64,000 nucleotides of DNA from an uncultured Bacteroidia bacterium (GTDB lineage: Bacteria; Bacteroidota; Bacteroidia; Bacteroidales; F082), in contig CACYHP010000001.1 in NCBI GenBank assembly GCA_902774295.1, positions 930,001-994,000 of the forward strand, in the 5' to 3' direction. Both the position numbers and the translations under genes were made by a program. This document shows, one piece after another, positions 16,588 through 25,854 of this stretch. The notes beneath the pieces are model-generated. The model saw nothing but the letters and a program-made list of their open reading frames with translations. It was not told the DNA's origin and ran no database searches. The stretch's first letter is position 1; every line of letters begins with the position of its first letter.

Positions 16588-17832
16588 CTACTCAGCGAAC
16601 TCGGCCTGCAAAATCTTGAACACCTCGTTCACTGTCTCGATCTCGAGGTCAGCGCGTGATGCCACTTCTTCCGGAGTGTATGCAAGGACGTTCTTAGCTG
16701 TGTCGCAGCCCATTCTTCTGAGTGAATCGATGATCCAGTCTTCGATTTCATCGTTGAATTCCTTCAAATCGACGTCGTCTTCCATGTCGACTTCATCTGA
16801 ATTTCTGTAAACGTCGATGTCGTAGCCTGTGAGCTTGCCGGCGAGTTTGATGTTGTAGCCGCCCTTACCGATGGCGAGGCTCACCTGGTCGTTCTCCATA
16901 TAAACTTCAGCGAGTTTCTTGGCCTCGTTGATGTTGATTGAAGTGATCTTAGCCGGGCTCAAAGCTCTGCTGATGAACAATTCAGGTTTTGTCGTGAAGT
17001 TTATGACGTCGATATTCTCGTTACGAAGTTCTCTCACGATGCCGTGGATACGTGAGCCCTTCATACCGACGCATGCGCCAACAGGGTCGATTCTGTCGTC
17101 GTATGACTCGACAGCGATCTTTGCTCTCTGACCTGGCTCACGCACGATCTTTCTGATGGTGATCAAGCCATCGTAAACTTCCGGAACCTCTTGTTCGAAC
17201 AAGCGCTGCAGGAAGATCTCAGATGTTCTTGACAAAGTGATGACAGGTGTGCCGTTCTTGTTTTCGACGCTCTTCACGATAGCGCGGATTGTCTCGCCTT
17301 TCTTATAAACGTCAGCAGGAATCTGCTCGATTTTTGGCAGAACGAGCTCGATGCCGTCTTCGTCAACAGCGATGATTTCCTTGCGCCATGCCTGTGATAC
17401 CTCGGCAGTCACAATCTCACCAACTTTATCTTTGTATTTCAGATAGATGTTTTCCTTTTCGTATTCCATGATTTTGGTCTGGAGGTTCTGGCGGATTGCC
17501 AAGATCTCTCTTCTGCCAAAGCTATGGATATCAACTACTTCCGCCACATCGTCACCGACTTCGAAGTCCGGCTCGATTTTTATTGCGTCGGAATATGCAA
17601 TCTCTGCGAGCTCATCCTCGACAGCGCCGTCCTCAACTACAGTGCGGTTGTGATAAATCTCAAGGTCTCCCTTGTCGATGTTGACGATGATGTCGAAATA
17701 CTCGTCGCTGCCGTATTTCTTGGCAAGCATAGCCTTGAACACGTCGCTGAGGATGTGCATCATGGCTTCACGGTCGATGTTCTTAAACTCCTTAAATTCG
17801 GAGAAGGTGTCGATTAAGTTAAGTGTGTCCAT
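16588..17832 (-). CDS. nusA: Transcription termination/antitermination factor NusA
   Basis: The protein has 414 residues. It has the NusA N-terminal domain (1-125), an S1 domain (GEIVTAEVSQAWRKE..., about 131-200) and two KH domains. The signature stretch DPVGACVGMKGSRIHGIVREL is in KH1 and AIGKGGYNIKLAGKLTGYDIDV in KH2. The C-terminus is an acidic helical segment with TPEEVASRADLE. NusA binds RNA polymerase and modulates pausing. The length is that of NusA proteins lacking the extra E. coli C-terminal repeats. Confidence 0.97.
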   Translation of the reverse strand: MDTLNLIDTFSEFKEFKNIDREAMMHILSDVFKAMLAKKYGSDEYFDIIVNIDKGDLEIYHNRTVVEDGAVEDELAEIAYSDAIKIEPDFEVGDDVAEVVDIHSFGRREILAIRQNLQTKIMEYEKENIYLKYKDKVGEIVTAEVSQAWRKEIIAVDEDGIELVLPKIEQIPADVYKKGETIRAIVKSVENKNGTPVITLSRTSEIFLQRLFEQEVPEVYDGLITIRKIVREPGQRAKIAVESYDDRIDPVGACVGMKGSRIHGIVRELRNENIDVINFTTKPELFISRALSPAKITSININEAKKLAEVYMENDQVSLAIGKGGYNIKLAGKLTGYDIDVYRNSDEVDMEDDVDLKEFNDEIEDWIIDSLRRMGCDTAKNVLAYTPEEVASRADLEIETVNEVFKILQAEFAE

Positions 17833-17833
17833 T

Positions 17834-18295
17834 TTAAAATTTAATATATGGTCTGACTTCTTTTAATTTATTGATTTCCAATGTTGTAGCATCGTGATAG
17901 ATGACTTTTGTCAACTTGCCGTATTTCTTCGCTTCGGCTTCCTCGACTTCAAGCTGCTCGTCGTTGAACGACAGCAGTTTATACATCTTTTTCACGCCTT
18001 CTGTATCGGTGATAATCAAATCCTTGCCGATGTATTTTTTATATTGTCTCATCTTCAGAAGAGGCTCGTCGATGCCTGCCGACGACACGCTGAGTTCGTA
18101 ATCCTCAACATCGCGGTCGAGTTTCTCGTTGATGTAGTTGCTCACCTCAACACAGTCGTCGATGGTCACAGAGCTGTCAGCGTCAAGGAAAAGCTCGATG
18201 ACGTTGCTCTTGCTGATCGTCACGTTGACGACGTAACGGTCGGTGTCTTTCATGGCTTCTTCCGCCAAACTGATGATTTGTTCTTTCGTTATCAT
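17834..18295 (-). CDS. rimP: Ribosome maturation factor RimP
   Basis: The protein has 153 residues with the YhbC/RimP arrangement: an N-terminal alpha-beta domain ending in VSSAGIDEPLLKMRQYKKYIGK (the conserved SSPGxxRPL position reads SSAGIDEPL), then a C-terminal beta domain. It assists 30S maturation. It is the first protein gene of rimP-nusA-infB and starts 12 bases after a probable attenuator that follows tRNA-Gln. Confidence 0.92.
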   Translation of the reverse strand: MITKEQIISLAEEAMKDTDRYVVNVTISKSNVIELFLDADSSVTIDDCVEVSNYINEKLDRDVEDYELSVSSAGIDEPLLKMRQYKKYIGKDLIITDTEGVKKMYKLLSFNDEQLEVEEAEAKKYGKLTKVIYHDATTLEINKLKEVRPYIKF

Positions 18296-18307
18296 TGCTT
18301 TAACAAT

Positions 18308-18335
18308 AAAAAAACCTGTTACATTCCGTAGCAGG
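18308..18335 (-). terminator. Intrinsic terminator/attenuator between tRNA-Gln and rimP
   Basis: On the minus strand CCTGCTAC-GGAAT-GTAACAGG forms an 8-bp stem with one wobble, followed by seven T. It lies between tRNA-Gln and the rimP start, on the same strand and with no other promoter seen. It should therefore let tRNA-Gln be made in excess and set read-through into rimP-nusA-infB. Confidence 0.75.
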
Positions 18336-18355
18336 CCTTCAACTCTTTCCTAATG

Positions 18356-18426
18356 TTGTCGAGCAAGGATTCGAACCTTGACAGGCAGAACCAAAATCTG
18401 CAGTGCTGCCATTACACCACTCGACA
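18356..18426 (-). tRNA. tRNA-Gln (TTG)
   Basis: The minus strand folds as a cloverleaf with acceptor TGTCGAG/CTCGACA. The anticodon stem is GCAGA/TCTGC with loop TTTTGGT (anticodon TTG). The T arm contains GGTTCGAATCC. The CCA end is not encoded. It is the first gene of the rimP-nusA-infB transcription unit. Confidence 0.95.
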
Positions 18427-18450
18427 TCATTCCAATTCTGAATGCGGGTG

Positions 18451-18477
18451 CAAAAATACAACTTTTTTGAATATCAA
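18451..18477 (-). promoter_or_regulatory. Promoter of tRNA-Gln-rimP-nusA-infB
   Basis: The minus strand shows CGTTGATA (TTG at 18477-18475) and, 16 bases later, TATTTTTGC (18458-18450). The tRNA 5' end lies about 24 bases downstream. This is a good Bacteroidota-type promoter with a slightly short spacer. Confidence 0.6.
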
Positions 18478-18504
18478 CGGAAAAAAGTGAAAAAAATATT
18501 TTTA

Positions 18505-18537
18505 TTGACATTGTTTCACAATTTTTGCTTATTTTTG
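18505..18537 (+). promoter_or_regulatory. Promoter of the DUF2723 gene
   Basis: TTGACA at 18505-18510 is followed after 22 bases (from the TTG) by TATTTTTG at 18530-18537. Downstream, at 18572-18603, a short direct repeat of the unit GGCATTAAT (two exact copies, one variant GGCCTTAAT) lies in the untranslated leader. Confidence 0.5.
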
Positions 18538-18623
18538 CAATTTAAAATTGTGCGGCCTTAAGGGCTTTAAAGGCATTAATGGCATTAATGGCCTTAATGG
18601 CAGCGCAGAAAAATTATCATTAA

Positions 18624-21600
18624 ATGAACTTTAAAAAGTTAAATAATCTTGTTGGTTGGGGCGTGTTTTTGGTAGCCACAATCGTTTATTTCCTCACCAT
18701 GGAGCCTACTGTCAGCTGGTGGGACTGCGGTGAGTACATTTCAACAGCAAACAAACTGCAAGTCGGTCATCCGCCAGGAGCACCTACATTCCAGCTCATC
18801 GGCCGTTTCTTCACATTGTTCGCCTTCGGTGACGTCACCAAGGTGGCAATGATGATCAACGTGATGTCCTGTCTCTGCTCGAGTTTCACGATTTTGTTCC
18901 TTTTCTGGACTATCTCCATGCTCGCACAGAAGATTTGGATGCACGACGGCGAAAAGGCTTCGGATAACAACAAACTAGCAGTACTTGCAGCATCTGCGAT
19001 AGGTGCATTGGCATACACATTCACCGATTCGTTCTGGTTCAACGCAGTGGAAGGCGAGGTGTATGCGATGTCGTCACTCATGACGGCCATCACATTCTGG
19101 GCTATCCTAAAATGGGAAAAGGTTTCCGACGAACCAAACCATTATTGTTGGATAATTCTGATAGCCTATCTTATTGGCTTGTCAATAGGCGTGCACCTGC
19201 TGAATTTGCTGACGATTCCGGCCATAACATACATCGTTTATTTCAAAAAATACAAGTTCTCTTGGAAAAGCTTCATCTGGGCTGGCATCATCGCAGTAGC
19301 TCTCACAGGCTTCATCCAGGTGATACTGATTCCGGCTATCGTTTCGCTCGCAGGCAAGTTCGAGCTGTTCTTCGTTAACGCTCTCGGCTTACCGTTTAAC
19401 TTCGGAACGATATTCTACTTTGTCTTCATTATCGCATTGATAGTGTGGGGATTATGGTATACAACAAAGAGAAACAAACCGATTTGGAATACTATTATCC
19501 TGTCGTTCATGTTCATCCTCATCGGCTATTCATCATTCTTTATGTTGGTGATTCGCGCCAATGCAAACACTCCTATCAACGAGAATGAGCCGAAGGATGC
19601 TATTTCGATGCTTTCCTATCTGAAACGTGAACAATACGGCAGTTGGCCTCTGCTTTACGGACCATATTATATGGCAAAGCCGTATGACATGGAAGAGGGT
19701 ACACCTATTTATTATAAAGATCACAAGAAAGGAAAATATGTCGAAGTGGCTAAAAACCCTGGCGCATATATCTATGACGACAATGTACAGACAATTTTCC
19801 CACGTATGTGGAATGGTACAAAGAAGACATATACAAAGACTTACGAGCGCTATATCGACAAGTCGAAGATGCGTGTCACAACACAGAAAAAACCTAACGG
19901 TACCACTGAACGTGTGATGATTCCTACGTTCGGACAGAACCTTCGTTTCTTCATTGATTATCAATGCGGTTGGATGTTCTGGCGTTATTTCATGTGGAAC
20001 TTTGTCGGTCGTCAGAACGACATTGAAGGACAAGGCGAGTTGGAGCACGGCAACTGGGTCAGCGGAATCGGATTCATTGATAATCCGCGACTTGGCAACC
20101 AGAGCGACCTCCCGAGAAACAAGCAGAACCCGGTTCATACCGAGTATTACTTCCTTCCATTGATTCTCGGCCTCGTCGGATTGTTCTATCAGCTGAAATA
20201 TGACTCGAAAAACTGCTGGGTGGTGTTCCTGCTGTTCTTCATGACCGGTGTCGCCATCATCGTATACCTTAACCAGACGCCTTATCAGCCGCGTGAACGT
20301 GACTATTCGTATGCTGGCGCCTTCTATGCTTTCGCGATTTGGATGGGCTTCGGCGTGCTCGGTATCATCAACGGACTGAGGAAGGTTGTTGGTAATCAGC
20401 GTGTTGCGATATATATCGCTACAGTGTGCTGTCTGTTCGTGCCGATTCTCATGGCGGCTCAAGGTTGGGAAGGCCATAACCGTTCAGGTAAGACCTCGGC
20501 ACTCGACTGGGGCAAAAACTACCTCACGGCATTGCCTGAAAACGCAGTGATTTTCACACGTGGCGACAACGACACATTCCCTCTTTGGTACGTTCAGGAG
20601 GTTGAAGGCTATCGCACCGACGTCCGCGTATGCAATTTTATGCTTTCCGGAGGCTATTGGTATGTGCATCAGATGGGCAGAAAAATCTACAACTCCGAGA
20701 AACTTCCTCTTTCGCTGACACCTGCTCAATATGACAACGGAATCCATGAAAATGTCAAGATTGAAAACGTTATCGACGGACCTGTCGAACTTAAAGATGT
20801 CATCGATTTCGTGAGAAGTGACAACCCGCGCACCAAAGTGATGACCATCTCGGGCGAGAAAGTTGACTTCTTCCCGGCAAGAACACTGAAATTAACAGTG
20901 GATAAAGAGAAAGTCGTGAAGAACGGCATAGTGCCAGAAAGTATGAAAGACCAGATTGTCGATGAGATAGTCTGGACAATCCCGGATAAGATCGATTATC
21001 TTTCTAAGAATGAGCTTATGCTCCTTGATTTCATGGCAACCAACAACTGGGAGAGATGCGTTTACTTTACAAGCCTGAGCGACATCGCCGACGTCCTTGG
21101 TATTGACAAATATCTGCATCAGCAGGGACTTTCGCATCGTTTCATGCCTGTTGTGGCTCCTGATTATTATAAAGGTGCGGGTGGTGTCTTTGTTGACGGC
21201 TCTTATGACCTTCTCGTGAATAATTCGCGCTGGGGTCGTCTCAACGAGCCTGATGTCACCGTTGACCCTGAGAGTTCTCGCAATATTTCCTTCATTAAAA
21301 TGGCGTACATGCGTCTTGCTCAATCGTTTGTGAATCGCGAGAGATACGATGAAGCCATTGCAGTGATGGATAAATGCCAGTATTTCTTCCCGGACGAGAA
21401 GATTCCATACGGTTTCTATTATGAGGGTTATTTCCCTGAGCTTTATTACAAGGCAGGAGCGATGGAAAAAGGTGATGAAGTTTTGATGAAAATCTCAGAG
21501 AACAGCATAGATGAGCTTCGTTATTACAAAACTTTGAAGCCGAGATTCGTTGAATATTATAAGGAAGATGTCCATGCGGCATTGTCGCTGGTCAACACCA

Positions 21601-21698
21601 TGGCTGATTGCGCCAAGCGTTACAGACGTTATGATATCCAGCAGTATCTCGACGAGAAAGTGAATGAATATCTGGACTTTTTCTTGTCGTATCTGTAA
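18624..21698 (+). CDS. DUF2723 multi-spanning membrane protein, probable GT-C glycosyltransferase
   Basis: The protein has 1024 residues. The first ~600 hold roughly a dozen hydrophobic segments. The N-terminus has the family hallmark WWDCGEYISTANKLQVGHPPGAP just after the first membrane helix, and YQPRERDYSYAGAFYAFAIW lies further on. The C-terminal part is soluble and ends in a TPR-like helical region (about 880-1024). DUF2723 proteins are homologous to eukaryotic TMEM260, a protein O-mannosyltransferase. In Bacteroidota, O-linked glycosylation of periplasmic proteins is known, so an O-mannosyltransferase role is a reasonable inference. The loop Asp of WWDCGEY fits the GT-C catalytic pattern. 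Confidence 0.85.
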   Translation: MNFKKLNNLVGWGVFLVATIVYFLTMEPTVSWWDCGEYISTANKLQVGHPPGAPTFQLIGRFFTLFAFGDVTKVAMMINVMSCLCSSFTILFLFWTISMLAQKIWMHDGEKASDNNKLAVLAASAIGALAYTFTDSFWFNAVEGEVYAMSSLMTAITFWAILKWEKVSDEPNHYCWIILIAYLIGLSIGVHLLNLLTIPAITYIVYFKKYKFSWKSFIWAGIIAVALTGFIQVILIPAIVSLAGKFELFFVNALGLPFNFGTIFYFVFIIALIVWGLWYTTKRNKPIWNTIILSFMFILIGYSSFFMLVIRANANTPINENEPKDAISMLSYLKREQYGSWPLLYGPYYMAKPYDMEEGTPIYYKDHKKGKYVEVAKNPGAYIYDDNVQTIFPRMWNGTKKTYTKTYERYIDKSKMRVTTQKKPNGTTERVMIPTFGQNLRFFIDYQCGWMFWRYFMWNFVGRQNDIEGQGELEHGNWVSGIGFIDNPRLGNQSDLPRNKQNPVHTEYYFLPLILGLVGLFYQLKYDSKNCWVVFLLFFMTGVAIIVYLNQTPYQPRERDYSYAGAFYAFAIWMGFGVLGIINGLRKVVGNQRVAIYIATVCCLFVPILMAAQGWEGHNRSGKTSALDWGKNYLTALPENAVIFTRGDNDTFPLWYVQEVEGYRTDVRVCNFMLSGGYWYVHQMGRKIYNSEKLPLSLTPAQYDNGIHENVKIENVIDGPVELKDVIDFVRSDNPRTKVMTISGEKVDFFPARTLKLTVDKEKVVKNGIVPESMKDQIVDEIVWTIPDKIDYLSKNELMLLDFMATNNWERCVYFTSLSDIADVLGIDKYLHQQGLSHRFMPVVAPDYYKGAGGVFVDGSYDLLVNNSRWGRLNEPDVTVDPESSRNISFIKMAYMRLAQSFVNRERYDEAIAVMDKCQYFFPDEKIPYGFYYEGYFPELYYKAGAMEKGDEVLMKISENSIDELRYYKTLKPRFVEYYKEDVHAALSLVNTMADCAKRYRRYDIQQYLDEKVNEYLDFFLSYL

Positions 21699-21705
21699 AT
21701 TTTTC

Positions 21706-21735
21706 TTGCGAATCAAAAAAAAGTCCGTATATTTG
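21706..21735 (+). promoter_or_regulatory. Promoter of the acyl-CoA ligase pair
   Basis: TTG at 21706-21708 and TATATTTG at 21728-21735 are 19 bases apart, a close match to the Bacteroidota consensus. The first in-frame ATG is at 21778. Confidence 0.6.
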
Positions 21736-21777
21736 CAAGTTTGAAAACGAATGGATTTTTATTGAAAAGTATTGAAA

Positions 21778-23547
21778 ATGGAGAATATTAAGAGAGTTTT
21801 TGACCTCTTGCCGCATTATAAACAGTGCCATCCTGACCAAAAAGTGGCGTTTGCCGCGAAAGTCAATGGCAGTTGGCGAGAGTATAGTGTCGACGAGTAT
21901 ATTGAACAAACCAATATCATGAGCGGCGCTCTGATTGAACTCGGTATTCAGAAGCAGGATAAAATAGCTGTCATCAGCAACAACCGTCCGGAATGGAACA
22001 TTCTCGATATGGCTATCACGCAAATCGGAGCCGTAATGGTGCCGATTTATCCTACTATCAGCGAGGCGGATTATAAGATTATCCTCAACAACTGCGAGGC
22101 TAAAATAGCTATCCTCGAAGGCGTCGCTGTGATGAATAAAATCGAGTCAATATGGCCAGAGACACCTTCTCTGAAGGAAATTTATACTTTTATAGATAGA
22201 GGCACATACGGTTATTTTGATACACTTCTCGAATTGGGCCGTCAGCATCCACATACCGAAGAGATTGAGAAACGTAAAGCTGAAGTCGATGAAAATGATT
22301 GCGCTACAATTATTTACACTTCAGGTACGACAGGTGTCCCGAAGGGCGTGATGCTTTCGCACCGTAACCTTATGAGTCAGTGGAAGAACGTGCAGCATTC
22401 GGTGTCACCTTGGTCGACAAAAGCATTCAGCTTCTTGCCGATATGCCATGCTTACGAACGCGCTCTCAGCTATGTGTATCAATATCGCGGAATGTCGGTT
22501 TATTATGCCGAAAGCATCGCTACATTAGGCGAAAACCTTCAGGAAATCAGACCTAATATCATGTGTGCAGTGCCACGCGTGCTTGAAAAGGTTTATGATA
22601 AGATTTATGATTCCGGAAGAAGCATGAAAGGCATCTCCAGAATTATATTTTACTGGGCGGTACGTCTGACGGAACGTTATAAGGTGTTTGACAGAAACTG
22701 GATTTATAACCTCAAGCTGAAAATCGCTGACAAGCTGGTATACAGCAAGATTCGTCCGAAAGTAGGTATAGATCAGATAGACGTCATCGTGTCGGGAGCA
22801 GCAGCAATTCCTAAGAAAGTGTGTCGTTTCTTCAATGCAATGGGAATTACCATTTTCGAAGGTTATGGTCTTACCGAGACATCACCGGTTATCGCAGTTT
22901 CAACAAGGAACAAATACGGCCGTGAGGTCGGTTACGTTGGCGAGCCATTGCCAGGCATCGAAGTGAAACTTACCGATGACAAAGAGATCATCTGCCGCGG
23001 TCACAACGTGATGATGGGCTACTACAGACAGCCGGAACTGACTGCTGAAGTCATCGACAAGGACGGCTGGTTCCATACTGGCGACCTCGGAAGCTTCAAC
23101 GAGCACGGACTTCTGAAAATCACAGGTAGAAAAAAGAATATCTTCAAGACATCATTCGGAAAATATATCAACCCTGACTTCATCGAGAGCAAGTTTATCT
23201 TATCAGGATTTATTGAACAGATCGTTGTTCTCGGCGAGAACCAGAAATATGCGGCGGCACTCATCCGTCCGGATTTCGTTTTCCTGAAAGAATGGTGCAA
23301 ACGTCATGAGATTCCTTACACCACCAACGAGGAAATGATTCGTAAAGAAGAGGTCCTCAAACGTTACAGTAAGGAAGTGAAAAAACTTAACCATGACCTT
23401 GGCGACGTCGAGAAAATCAAGAATTTTGCACTCATCGCCGACGAATGGTCTGTTGCGACAGGCATCCTCACCCCGACATTGAAAGTCAAGAGAAACATGG
23501 TGATGAGACGTTATGCAGATTTGATTGAGACTCTTTTTAAAAAATAG
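21778..23547 (+). CDS. Long-chain acyl-CoA ligase (AMP-forming), copy 1
   Basis: The protein has 589 residues from the ATG at 21778; a TTG two codons earlier is possible. The adenylation motif TIIYTSGTTGVPKGVMLSH lies around 180, EGYGLTETSP around 360, and the hinge motif GWFHTGDLG...TGRKKNIFKT follows. It converts fatty acids to acyl-CoA with ATP. It is one of two adjacent paralogues, separated by 3 bases, with long identical stretches (for example ISNNRPEWNILDMAITQIGA). Residues lining the acyl tunnel differ between the copies, so they may prefer different chain lengths or acids. Confidence 0.95.
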   Translation: MENIKRVFDLLPHYKQCHPDQKVAFAAKVNGSWREYSVDEYIEQTNIMSGALIELGIQKQDKIAVISNNRPEWNILDMAITQIGAVMVPIYPTISEADYKIILNNCEAKIAILEGVAVMNKIESIWPETPSLKEIYTFIDRGTYGYFDTLLELGRQHPHTEEIEKRKAEVDENDCATIIYTSGTTGVPKGVMLSHRNLMSQWKNVQHSVSPWSTKAFSFLPICHAYERALSYVYQYRGMSVYYAESIATLGENLQEIRPNIMCAVPRVLEKVYDKIYDSGRSMKGISRIIFYWAVRLTERYKVFDRNWIYNLKLKIADKLVYSKIRPKVGIDQIDVIVSGAAAIPKKVCRFFNAMGITIFEGYGLTETSPVIAVSTRNKYGREVGYVGEPLPGIEVKLTDDKEIICRGHNVMMGYYRQPELTAEVIDKDGWFHTGDLGSFNEHGLLKITGRKKNIFKTSFGKYINPDFIESKFILSGFIEQIVVLGENQKYAAALIRPDFVFLKEWCKRHEIPYTTNEEMIRKEEVLKRYSKEVKKLNHDLGDVEKIKNFALIADEWSVATGILTPTLKVKRNMVMRRYADLIETLFKK

Positions 23548-23550
23548 TTT

Positions 23551-25314
23551 ATGGAAGTAAGAAGGGTATTTGATTTATTAGCGCATTACAAAGAGAAATA
23601 TCCTGACCAGAAAGTCGCTTTGGCAGGCAAAGTCAACGGAAAGTGGCGCGAATATAGCATCGACGAGTATATCAAACTGACGAATATCATGAGCGGCGCT
23701 TTGATAGAACTCGGCGTGCAGCCGCAGGATAAGGTGGCGGTCATCAGCAACAACCGTCCTGAGTGGAACATCCTCGACATGGCAATCACTCAGATCGGCG
23801 CTGTCATGGTGCCTATTTACCCGACCATCAGCGAAGGCGATTACAAGATTATCCTTAACAACTGCGAGGCAGGTATCTGCATAGTGGAAGGCATCGCCGT
23901 GATGAATAAAATCGAGGCAATCTGGCCTGAAACGCCGACTCTCAAGCAGCTGTTTACATTCATCGACAGAGGAAAATACCAGTATTTTGATAATCTTATC
24001 GAACTCGGGAAGGAGCATCCGCATACCGAGGAGATTGAGAAACGCAAAGCTGAAGTCGATGAGATGTCTTGCGCTACAATCATTTACACTTCTGGAACCA
24101 CAGGTGTGCCAAAGGGCGTCATGCTTTCACACCATAACCTGATGAACCAGTTCAAGAACTTCTGCCAGACGCCGTCGCCGTGGTCGAAGCGCGCATTCAG
24201 TTTCCTGCCGGTGTGCCACGCCTACGAACGCGCCCTCATCTATATGTACCATTATCTCGGAATGTCGATTTACTATGCTGAAAGCATCGCGACAATCGCC
24301 GACAATATGAAAGAGGTGCATCCTACGATGATGTGCGCAGTGCCTCGCGTTTTGGAGAAATTCTACGATAAGATTTACAGCTCAGGCAAAAACATGAAAG
24401 GCCTGTCAAAGACCATCTTTTACTGGGCAATGCGAATCACCGAAAATTATAAGATTGAAGGTCGTTCGTGGTTCTATAACCTGAAGCTTAAGATCGCCGA
24501 CAAGCTTGTTTACAGCAAGATTCGTGAGAAACTTGGAGCTGAAAACTTCGACATCATTGTGTCGGGAGCCGCTTCTATCACTAAGAAAATCAGCGGATTC
24601 TTCTCAGCTATCAAGATGCCGGTGTTTGAAGGCTATGGCTTGACGGAGACATCGCCGGTCATCACTGTGAGTAACCGTGATAAATACGGTAGGGAAGTGG
24701 GCGCCGTCGGACAGCCGCTGCCTGGCGTGGAGGTGAGAATCGCCGATAATGGCGAGATCATCTGCCGCGGTCATAACGTGATGATGGGCTACTACAAACA
24801 GCCAGAACTGACAGCCGAAGTCATCGACAAAGACGGCTGGTTCCATACAGGCGACCTCGGAAAGTTCAACGAACACGGACTTCTGCAGATCACTGGCCGT
24901 ATGAAGAACCTGTTCAAGACTTCTTTAGGAAAATATGTCAATCCTGATGTGGTCGAGGGTAAATTCAATACCTCTGGATTTATCGAGCAGATTGTGGTGC
25001 TTGGCGAAAACCAGAAATTCGCTGCGGCACTCATCCATCCTGACTTCGCATTCTTGAAAGACTGGTGCAAATTCCATAAGATTCCATATACGACCAACGA
25101 GGAAATGATTCTTAACGAAGAGGTTAAGAAACGTTACGATAGAGAAGTGAAGAAGCTTAACGAAGGTCTCGGCGAGGTTGAAAAAGTGAAGAAATACCAA
25201 CTCGTTGCTGACGAATGGACCATCGCCAACGGCATTCTGACTCCTACTTTGAAGGTTAAGAGAAAAGTGGTGATGGAACGCTATTGCGACGATATTGACA
25301 AACTCTTTGTTTAA
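23551..25314 (+). CDS. Long-chain acyl-CoA ligase (AMP-forming), copy 2
   Basis: The protein has 587 residues. TIIYTSGTTGVPKGVMLSH, EGYGLTETSP and GWFHTGDLG are all intact, while the hinge motif reads TGRMKNLFKT in place of the TGRKKNIFKT of copy 1. It starts three bases after copy 1 stops, so the two genes form one transcript. The two proteins align without notable gaps over the whole length, which indicates a tandem duplication followed by divergence. Its stop codon touches the stop of the convergent transporter gene at 25315. Confidence 0.95.
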   Translation: MEVRRVFDLLAHYKEKYPDQKVALAGKVNGKWREYSIDEYIKLTNIMSGALIELGVQPQDKVAVISNNRPEWNILDMAITQIGAVMVPIYPTISEGDYKIILNNCEAGICIVEGIAVMNKIEAIWPETPTLKQLFTFIDRGKYQYFDNLIELGKEHPHTEEIEKRKAEVDEMSCATIIYTSGTTGVPKGVMLSHHNLMNQFKNFCQTPSPWSKRAFSFLPVCHAYERALIYMYHYLGMSIYYAESIATIADNMKEVHPTMMCAVPRVLEKFYDKIYSSGKNMKGLSKTIFYWAMRITENYKIEGRSWFYNLKLKIADKLVYSKIREKLGAENFDIIVSGAASITKKISGFFSAIKMPVFEGYGLTETSPVITVSNRDKYGREVGAVGQPLPGVEVRIADNGEIICRGHNVMMGYYKQPELTAEVIDKDGWFHTGDLGKFNEHGLLQITGRMKNLFKTSLGKYVNPDVVEGKFNTSGFIEQIVVLGENQKFAAALIHPDFAFLKDWCKFHKIPYTTNEEMILNEEVKKRYDREVKKLNEGLGEVEKVKKYQLVADEWTIANGILTPTLKVKRKVVMERYCDDIDKLFV

Positions 25315-25854
25315 TCAGTAAACGAGATATCCTACAATACCCGATGCTATGATGAGTAGTATCGGGTTTATTTTTGCCCAAAACACTCCTACGAATGTCA
25401 AGGCGCATATTATCACGCTGATGTTGTTCTGGTGCAGCCCGAAATCGGTGAAGTTGCCGGCATTCATCATCAGAAGCGCTGCAACAAAGATAAGTCCCGC
25501 GATGACAGGTTTCATTAGCGAAAGCGTGGATTTGACGATGTAGTTGTCTTTATGCTTGAATAACATTTTCAGGACGAAATACAACATCAGAAGTGAAGGT
25601 AACACTAACGATGCCGTCGCAATGAGCGAGCCCCAGAACCCGCCGACGGTATAGCCTGTGAATGTCGCCATGTTGATGGAAATCGGGCCAGGCGTCATCT
25701 GTGAGAGAGCGACGATGTCTGCGAATTCCTCAGCACTTATCCATTGATAATGCTCCACGATTTCAAACTGAATCATCGAAAGCATGGCATAGCCGCCACC
25801 AAAACCGAAGATTCCAATATTCAAATAAGCCCAAAATAACTGTAAATATATCAT
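25315..25854 (-). CDS. Chromate transporter-family half protein (ChrA-like), downstream half
   Basis: The protein has 179 residues and about six hydrophobic segments. It carries the CHR-domain signature FGFGGGYAMLSMIQFE and ALSQMTPGPISINMATFTGY. It overlaps the other half by 4 bases (ATGA). Short-chain CHR proteins function as pairs in opposite orientation. Chromate export is the known function of the family, but many members transport unknown anions, so the substrate is open. Confidence 0.88.
   Translation of the reverse strand: MIYLQLFWAYLNIGIFGFGGGYAMLSMIQFEIVEHYQWISAEEFADIVALSQMTPGPISINMATFTGYTVGGFWGSLIATASLVLPSLLMLYFVLKMLFKHKDNYIVKSTLSLMKPVIAGLIFVAALLMMNAGNFTDFGLHQNNISVIICALTFVGVFWAKINPILLIIASGIVGYLVY

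Noticed and set aside
19533..20477. Long minus-strand open frame (314 codons) inside the DUF2723 gene
   Set aside because: It is antisense to a conserved membrane protein, and its His/Arg-rich composition is typical of a shadow frame.
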